Assembly (NCBI RefSeq): GCF_033958435.1
Contig: NC_134138.1
Span: forward strand, 79,842,298 to 79,906,297
Source: Carettochelys insculpta
Taxonomy: Eukaryota > Chordata > Testudines > Carettochelyidae
Direction of reading: 5' to 3'
Length of the DNA stretch: 64,000 nucleotides
Made by a program: the position numbers and the translations under genes
The notes under the pieces: model-generated
What the model was told of the DNA's origin: nothing
The model's input: the letters and a program-made list of their open reading frames with translations, nothing else
The model's database searches: none
In this document: positions 58,109 through 64,000 of the stretch, piece after piece
How the letters are laid out: each line of letters starts with the position of its first letter
Position numbering within the stretch: the first letter of the stretch is position 1

Positions 58109-59504
58109 ATGGAGGCCCAGTGACAGCTCCTGCAGGAGGACGCCCTCATCTTGGACGCTCTGCTGGCAGTGCTGTGCACCATTGCCGCAGCTGCACCCGA
58201 GCTGATCGGGTGGCTGGGCGGTCCCCCCACCCAGGGCACCGCTGGGCAACCCCCAGGTGTCCTGATGCCTCTGGACCCACCCCAGCAGCACCGACTGGTG
58301 GGAGCGTGTGGTGCTGGGGGAGCGGGGCGAGGAAAGGTGGCTGTGGAACTTCTGCATGTCGAGGCAGACCTTCGACGAGATCTGCCACTGGCTCACCCCC
58401 ACACGCCGGCACCACAACACCTGCATGCAGCCAGCCCTCACCCTGGAGAAATGGGTCGTGATTGCCATATGGAAGCTGGCCACCCTGGACTCCTATCACT
58501 CTGTGGGACAGCAGTTTGGGGTGGGCAAGGCCACTGTTGGGGCTGTACTTATGGAGGTAAGGTGGGGCTGGGGCAAGGGGAGCCCTCTGCTGCAAGGGGC
58601 CAGATGGGGCAGGGGCCAGATGGGAGGGGGGCAGGGGCTGCACGGGCCAGGGGCTGCATGGGAGGGGGGCAGAATAGGCCCGAGGTGAGGGGCGACAGCC
58701 GCCACACCCGCACTACAGCACGTGTCCCCCTTCCCCCTCTGCAGGTCATCAGGACCATCAACACAATGCTGCTCCAGTGGGTCATCCACATGGGGGATCT
58801 GGACAACTCCATCACTGGCTTCCAGGACCTGGGCTTCTTGAACTGCATCGGCACTTTGGACGGCACACGTATCCCCATCCGCGCCCTGCCACACAGCGCC
58901 GGCCAGTACACCAACTGGAAGGGCCGCCATTCGGTGGTGCTGCAGGCCCTGGTGGACACGAGGGGCCGGTTCACCAACCTCTGCGTGGGCTAGACCAGCT
59001 GCACCCATGATGCCTGGGCCTTCCAGAACTCCAGCCTCTGCTGCCGCATGGGGGCTGCCACCTTCCGCCCCCCCGTGGGAGATCCCCGTGGCGGAGGACG
59101 TCACCAGGCCGCTCCGCATGGTGGCAGATGCGATGTACCCCCTGCAGCCGTGGCTCATAAGCCCTACATGGGACACCTCGACCCCACCTGGGAGGCGTTC
59201 AATGAGCACCTCAACCACACCCACAACGTGGTTGAGTGGGGCCTCTGGGTGCCTGAAGGGGGGTGGAGGTGCCTCCTCACACGGCTGGAGGTCGGGGTCA
59301 TCAATGTGCCCCAGGTGGTGGGCACCTGTTGCGTCCTCCACAACATCGTGGAGGGAAAGGGGGATGCCTATGTCCCCGGGGGGGGGCCCTCCAGCCAGTG
59401 CTGTCTGTGAGCAGTCGGGCACCGCGCCCATCCACCAAGCCTACAGGGACGGCCACTGCATTCGAGAGGCCCTCACACAGGCCTTTGCCGATGGCCACCT
59501 CTGA
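58109..59504 (+). pseudogene. PIF/Harbinger transposase, two exons, broken
   Basis: The ATG at 58109 is followed by MEAQ and an immediate TGA (58121-58123). Exon 1 contains STDWWERVVLGERGEERWLW and NFCMSRQTFDEICHWLTP in a frame that differs from the start, so an indel lies near 58275-58290. It ends at 58556 with GVGKATVGAVLMEV before GTAAGG. The intron is 58557-58744, and exon 2 starts VIRTINTMLLQ. GTLDGTRIPI gives the first candidate Asp (the usual His is Arg). A TAG at 58991-58993 replaces the usual Trp after CVG; CTHDAWAFQNS, VADAMYPLQPWL and, after a frameshift near 59155, HTHNVVEWGLW follow. The last motif has EW in place of ER. AATAAA at 59634 follows the end by about 130 bp. Confidence 0.8.
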
Positions 59505-59633
59505 CCTGCACACACTCCCACATCCCACGCACATCCATCACTCACTGTCCCCACCACCCCCACCCCCACCAGCACCACACCCGCACATCCGCCACCCACC
59601 ATCCCCTGAGGAGCACAGCATGGAGTGGTGAAT

Positions 59634-59639
59634 AATAAA
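59634..59639 (+). promoter_or_regulatory. Polyadenylation signal for the transposase
   Basis: AATAAA lies downstream of the transposase end in the short AT-rich gap before the convergent Myb-like gene, the same position as in the 51056-54910 element. Confidence 0.45.
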
Positions 59640-59849
59640 GAAATGTTTATATAACTGGGTGTTGGTAACTATATACAGAGGGGAACTTAACTTGGAGGGG
59701 TAACCTAACTTGAAGGGGGGCAGGGGGAACCTAACATGGAGGGGGGGCGAGGTGCTCATTCCAGGGCAGGAGTGGTGAGCCACGAGCCCTGTCGGCCCCT
59801 GGAGCCCCTGGCCCCCCGTGCGGGGTCCCCGGCAGGAAGGGGACAGTGC

Positions 59850-60289
59850 GAGTATCACCAGCAAATATTGCCGGTGAGTGGGCCTGGTGAGGGCGGAGGG
59901 GGGAGGCTCATTGGGGGCAGAGGGGGCAGGCTCAATGGGGGCAGATGGGGCAGCACCAATAGGGGAGCCACCGGGGGGGGGGGTCAGGAGGCAGGCCACA
60001 GTTGCCGTATGGTCCAAGACAGCGTGGCCAATGTCCTCCAGGGTGGTGACCAGCCTATCCCAGGCCGCCCTCCTCCACTCCATGTCGGCCAGGGTGAGCT
60101 GGAGGTGCTCCTCAGCCACCTCAGCCTGGTGCTGGCTGGCTGGGTCCTCCTCAGCCCAGCAGGGGGCCCTCCGGCCACAGCCCTGATGGCGCGCTGCCTG
60201 GGGTGGCATCCAGGCATCTCCAATGGCTGTGGGCGGGCTCTCGGGGACGAGGGACGGTGCAGGGCTCTCCCGGTCCACAGATGGTGTGG
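59850..60289 (-). pseudogene. Myb-like protein, exon 2 candidate
   Basis: On the minus strand, CCACACCATCTGTGG at 60289 aligns with the start of exon 2 in the other element. The frame continues through SQHQAEVAEEHLQLTLADME and WRRAAWDRLVTTLEDIGHAV, an amphipathic helical region. The dinucleotide just before the expected exon is AA (60290-60291) where the other copy has AG, so the splice site may be lost. The frame stays open well beyond this to 59538 and upstream to 60620, but those parts are Pro-rich and not family-like. Confidence 0.5.
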
Positions 60290-60735
60290 TTGTGCGGAGA
60301 GGAGAAGAGCATGTCAGTAATATGCCCCGGACGGAGGGGACTCGGCTGTGGCCTACCCACTCGAGCCCACCCCTTGGGGCCCCCACCCATCCAAGGGACA
60401 CTGACCTCCCAGGGAGCACTGACCCGCCCCCCATGTACGGGGCCTCCCAGCCTGGGTGTGCATGCAGGGGTCTCTCCTGCAGGTGGCCCTTCCCGGCCTG
60501 CGGTATGTGGGCCCCAGGCGCTGTCCGGCACCGACCGCCCGCCACCCTGTGTGGCTTACGGCACTGTCTACTGAGGGCAGGTGCTGGGCTTCGCTGCTGC
60601 ACCACCGCGGGGTGCCACATCCCATGTGGGGGCTGGTCTGTGTGCAGTCCGGGATCATCAGTCCCATGTGCGGGCGCCTAGCTGTTGCGTAGCCCCCACC
60701 CTGTGGAGTAGGTGTGCGCCCCTCCCTGAGGGTCC

Positions 60736-61356
60736 CTAGGCAACATCCGGGGATGTCTGGCCCTCGGTCGCACAGCTGGAGGAGTAGGAGGGGAGGACTA
60801 CGGTCAGCTCTCCCTCCTCACTGGTCCAGTCCATGGTCCCCTCGCCCTCCTGGGTCCCTGGTCCAGCCTGCTCCTGCTCCTCCTCCAGCTGCAGCTCCTC
60901 CCCAGTGGTGTCCAGGAACGCTGGGGGTGGTGAGCTGTCCTGGGGCCCCAGGTTGCTCCAGAGCTCCCTGTAAAAGGGGCATATCACTGGAGCTGCCCCA
61001 GAGCATCCAGCCTGGTCCCTGGCCTGGGCATAGCCCTGGCACAGCTCCTTAACTTTGGAGCATACCTGCTCCGGGGTACGCTCCGAGTGGCCCCCGGTGC
61101 GGAGGCCCTGTGCCAGGCGGCCGAAGGCAGCGGCATTGCGCTGCTTGACCCCCATGTGGCTCAGGATCTCCTCGTCCTGCAAGAGGCCGAAGAGGTCACA
61201 TAGCTCCTGCTCCATCCAGGAGGGGGCCCTTTTCTTTTTAATCCCCCCGGGAGCCCTGGGAGACTTGCAGGGGCTCGAAGAGGGGGCAGTGGGGCTTGCG
61301 GTGGAGCTGGCTGCTGACCATGCGGGTGCTGGACCGTGGGGCTGGAGTACATGCAC
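60736..61356 (-). pseudogene. Myb/SANT-like Harbinger protein, domain intact in frame
   Basis: The 206-codon minus-strand frame encodes the accessory DNA-binding protein of the Harbinger system. After a KKKR basic stretch come the three predicted helices: SWMEQELCDLFGLLQDEEIL, RNAAAFGRLAQGL and RTPEQVCSKVKELCQGYAQA. The family element CPFYRELWSNLG and an acidic tail (GEELQLEEEQEQAGPG) follow, ending in TAG. The frame has no ATG before the domain: it opens with GTG at 61356, while the nearest ATG (61352) is in another frame, so an indel at the N-terminus is likely. Three positions that are Arg in relatives are Cys (VCSK, LCQG, GCSG) and one Trp is Leu, pointing to CpG and other decay. It is convergent with the transposase. 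Confidence 0.7.
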
Positions 61357-61744
61357 AGGCTTCTCCTAGCACGCTCTCAGCTTCCTGCCAGGGGTTTCCT
61401 GCATGCATGCAGCTTTAAGGCAGCCGAACGCAGGGACCATAGAACCCCGCTGCTGCCGGCCGGAGCGGCTCCGCGCTCCAGCTGATGGGTGCCATGGCGG
61501 ACCTGTATTTCGAAAGAGCAGACTGTGGAGCATCTACACATGTACCCTTTCGATTTATTGTTTCGAAAGGGAGCAATCTGCCTGATACAGGATCGGGGTT
61601 CGGATTTTGAAGTGTGCCCCCTGTTCTTTCGATTTTTGTTCGAAAGACGAGTTTACACGTGTGGACGCTCCTCCTGCTCTTTCGAAAAAGGACCACTTCT
61701 TTCGAAGTTTTTTGCACGTGTAGACACAGCTCTGATTTTTTTTT

Positions 61745-62788
61745 CAGCTAAAGTCACATTCCTCCCCTGCTTGCTCCACGCTAGAAAACGAGAAACTGCA
61801 AATCTTTCTAAACATGCTTATGTGTGTAGAAAGCCCTTTCATAAGGGAAAAAGAAACCATTTCTCTTTAAATGCAAAATAAACACAGATTCTAAACCCCA
61901 ACCCTTTTGCCCCTTCATTGTCACATTCCATTCCCAGGCCTGGCTGATGAGGTGGTCTGAGAACTATTCTGGCTGGGATGGAACACATTGCTGAATAGGG
62001 ACGAGAAAGGGAATGTGGTTTCCTGAAAGGTTTCCAGCAAGTACATGGGAATGGAACTCTTGAAAGAGACATGAAGCTGGAAGCACTTCCCTTCTAAGAA
62101 AAACTTCCAATTCATTCACTGGGCCAAACGTAATAACAGCTCTGACATTATTATTACAAAGGGAGAAAAATTCATTCACTCAGCCAGTTGCAGTAATTTT
62201 TGTGTTTATAAAACACCTACTTTTAGACCTGAAAGTCATGCGGTTTTAACATGCAAGCCCACACAAAAGACAGGGTTGTCAGTGACATCCCTAACAGTAG
62301 TTATCACTAACTCTTGCTGAGGAGGCCAGGAATGGTTTTGGAAGAATAAAACTGAATTTTAAAATAGTGTTTTACATTTTTGGCCTTCCCCCACCACCCA
62401 CTTTTGTCAGACTGACAGGCAACACACTCCCCCAGATTTTCTGCAATATGTCACAAGCTTTTCCCTTTAGTGATCATGAAGCACTGACGTTCCTGGTATG
62501 AGGAAAGATCTCCAGTGAGGAGAGGACACCTTGCAGCAAGACTTTGGAAATCTGCAGCCCAGTAGGATTTTCTCCTACTGCAGAGCTCCCCCAAACACTT
62601 TCCCCTGAAAACATCATATTTTATAACAAGCTGATGGAAGTATATACAACCTCTCACAGGATAAACACGTCGGCCCACATGAGCATCCACAGCTGTTGTA
62701 AACACATGGCAATGGAGTTCTGCTCAATCAATGTGCAACAGCTACAAGAGTGAATCCAAAAGAAATAAGGACCAATAATAATGAAGAC
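61745..62788. other. Unrecognised sequence
   Basis: No gene or classifiable repeat was seen between the Harbinger element and the deletion derivative. Confidence 0.3.
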
Positions 62789-62791
62789 TCA

Positions 62792-63501
62792 AGCTGCGTC
62801 TACACGTGCACGCTACTTCGAAGTAGCGGCAGTAACTTCGAAATAGTGCCCGTCACGTCTACACGTGTTGGGCGCTATTTCGAAGTTGAAATCGACGTTA
62901 GGCGGCGAGACGTCGAAGTCGCTAACCCCATGAGGGGATGGGAATAGCGCCCTACTTCAACGTTCAACATCGAAGTAGGGACGTGTAGACGATCCGCGTC
63001 CCGCAACATCGAAATAGTGGGGTCCTCCATGGCGGCCATCAGCTGCGGGGTTGAGAGATACTCTCTCTCCAGCCCTTGCGGGGCTCTGTGGTCACCGTGG
63101 GCAGCAGCCCTTAGCCCAGGGCTTCTGGCTGCTGCTGCTGCAGCTGGGGGTCCGTGCTGCATATACAGGGTCTGCAACTAGTTGTTGGCTCTGTGTATCT
63201 TGCACTGTTTAATGAAAGTGTGTCTGGGAGGGGCCCTTTAAGGGAGCAACTTGCTGTTGAGTCCGCCCCGTGACCCTGTCTGCAGCAGTGCCTGGCTCCC
63301 TTATTTCGATGTGTGCTACTTTGGCGTGTAGACGTTCCCTCGCTGTGCCTATTTCGATGTTGGGCTGAGCAACGTCGAAGTTGAACATCGACGTTGCCAG
63401 CCCTGGAGGACGTGTAGACGTTATTCATCGAAATAGCCTATTTCGATGTCGCAACATCGAAATAAGCTATTTCGAAGTTGGGTGCACGTGTAGACGTAGC
63501 C
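62792..63501. mobile_element. Internally deleted Harbinger derivative, TCA duplication
   Basis: AGCTGCGTCTACACGTGC on the left mirrors the right end (GCACGTGTAGACGTAGCC), with exact TCA flanks at 62789-62791 and 63502-63504. Its left 330 bp matches the left leader of 51056-54910 (GGCGGCGAGACGTCGAAGTC, GGGTTGAGAGATACTCTCTC). Its right 380 bp matches the other end of that element (GGAGGGGCCCTTTAAGGGAG, CCAGCCCTGGAG). The junction lies near 63110-63125. Both genes are lost. It retains many CpGs and looks younger than the two-gene copies. Confidence 0.85.
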
Positions 63502-63504
63502 TCA

Positions 63505-63717
63505 GTGTCTGTCTGTCACTTCCCAAGCAAGTCAGGCCCTGGAATACTGTAGATCAGCAATTCTCAAGCTTTAGTAACCTGAGGACCCCCACTTTGATTT
63601 AAATTATTTTGCAGATCCTCGATTCCTCCCTGCAGACTAGTTCCTGGCCCCGGCCCTACACCACCTCTTCCTCCAAGATCCACCCCTGCCCCTCCTCATT
63701 ATCACCTTTTCAACTAC
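63505..63717. other. Unclassified, possibly repetitive
   Basis: TTCTCAAGCTTTAGTAACCTGAGGACCCCC resembles a common vertebrate repeat pattern, but I cannot assign it. Confidence 0.25.
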
Positions 63718-64000
63718 AGGTTGAACCTCTCTAATCCAAAACTCTATCCTCCGGCAACATCTGTAGTCTGGTGTGATTTCACTTTGCTGGACAATCACTT
63801 ATCATGGCTATGGCAAGTTTCCCTTGCTCCCATAAGGCTTGTTTGCAAACACCAGTCCTGGCTCTCAGCGTTCTGTGCCATTATTTAGTTGTAGTTTACC
63901 CCTAAATGTCTTCTAAGAGACAAGTAAGCAAAGGAAGTGTTGGTAATGCTGCTAGACAATACTGAGTTCCCATGGCTGGCCAAATTCTCTCATCTGGCAC
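63718..64000. repeat. Fold-back repeat with GGTTGAACCT ends, copy 3 (cut by window)
   Basis: AGGTTGAACCTCTCTAATCC opens the copy. Its interior is the reverse complement of the interior of the repeat at 5431-5752 (for example TAAATGTCTTCTAAGAGAC against the earlier copy). It runs off the right edge of the window. Confidence 0.55.

Larger units (their letters stand above)
57757..61741. mobile_element. Two-gene PIF/Harbinger element, CTG duplication
   Basis: AGCTGTGTCTACACATAAGCG on the left mirrors the right end (TTGCACGTGTAGACACAGCT), flanked by CTG at 57754-57756 and 61742-61744. Both ends hold CTTTCGAAAG words. The 3985-bp interior holds a transposase on the plus strand and a Myb-like gene on the minus strand, convergent, the mirror image of the 51056-54910 element. 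The transposase has several lesions; the Myb-like domain is still in one frame. The element is GC-rich compared with the flanks. Confidence 0.85.

Noticed and set aside
59538..60620. 360-codon minus-strand ORF
   Set aside because: Only the part near 59850-60289 resembles a Myb-like exon 2. The rest is Pro/Gly-rich text of an intron and 3' region kept open by high GC.
1..64000. CRISPR arrays, bacterial operons, ribosome binding sites, tRNA or rRNA genes
   Set aside because: The window is vertebrate nuclear DNA. No regularly spaced repeat array, tRNA cloverleaf or rRNA segment was seen.

Overview
The window is vertebrate nuclear DNA with no recognisable complete host gene. It is AT-rich, non-coding sequence loaded with transposable elements: a Penelope-like retroelement (PLE), CR1 LINE pieces, MIR-like SINE remnants, and many PIF/Harbinger DNA transposons with their short non-autonomous (MITE) relatives. 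From general knowledge, CR1 plus PLE plus many Harbinger MITEs with TATTTCGA-type ends suggests a non-avian sauropsid, most likely a turtle. Species cannot be fixed from sequence alone.

Layout. About 371-3200: a PLE copy with an 868-codon reverse transcriptase/GIY-YIG ORF, followed by a 3' tail carrying a hammerhead-ribozyme-like core. 4490-5075: CR1 fragment. 5431-5752: a fold-back repeat, seen again at 24872-25527 and from 63718 to the window end. 7020 to about 8880: a Harbinger copy with a two-exon transposase broken by one stop and one frameshift. 12.4-20.7 kb: MITEs, small inverted PLE-tail insertions, a CR1 copy split by a MITE, and an older Harbinger transposase fragment. 20.8-47.6 kb: mostly unrecognised sequence with small PLE, CR1 and MIR-like pieces, and a possible minus-strand host exon pair near 39.1-39.9 kb. 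47.6-63.5 kb: a dense Harbinger cluster of three two-gene elements (about 48680-50985, 51056-54910, 57757-61741), an internally deleted derivative (62792-63501), and several MITEs, one inserted inside another.

How the parts work together. In each two-gene Harbinger element the transposase and the Myb/SANT-like protein are encoded convergently. This fits the known two-protein Harbinger system, in which the Myb-like protein assists the transposase. Every transposase here is broken, so none should move by itself; the MITEs share their end sequences and 3-bp target duplications. The PLE tail occurs at the ORF copy and at seven scattered sites. Five of those sites share one architecture: a complete 3' tail joined to an inverted partial copy of itself. 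Four of the five have clear 11-13 bp target duplications, and the tail's hammerhead core fits the ribozymes reported in PLEs.
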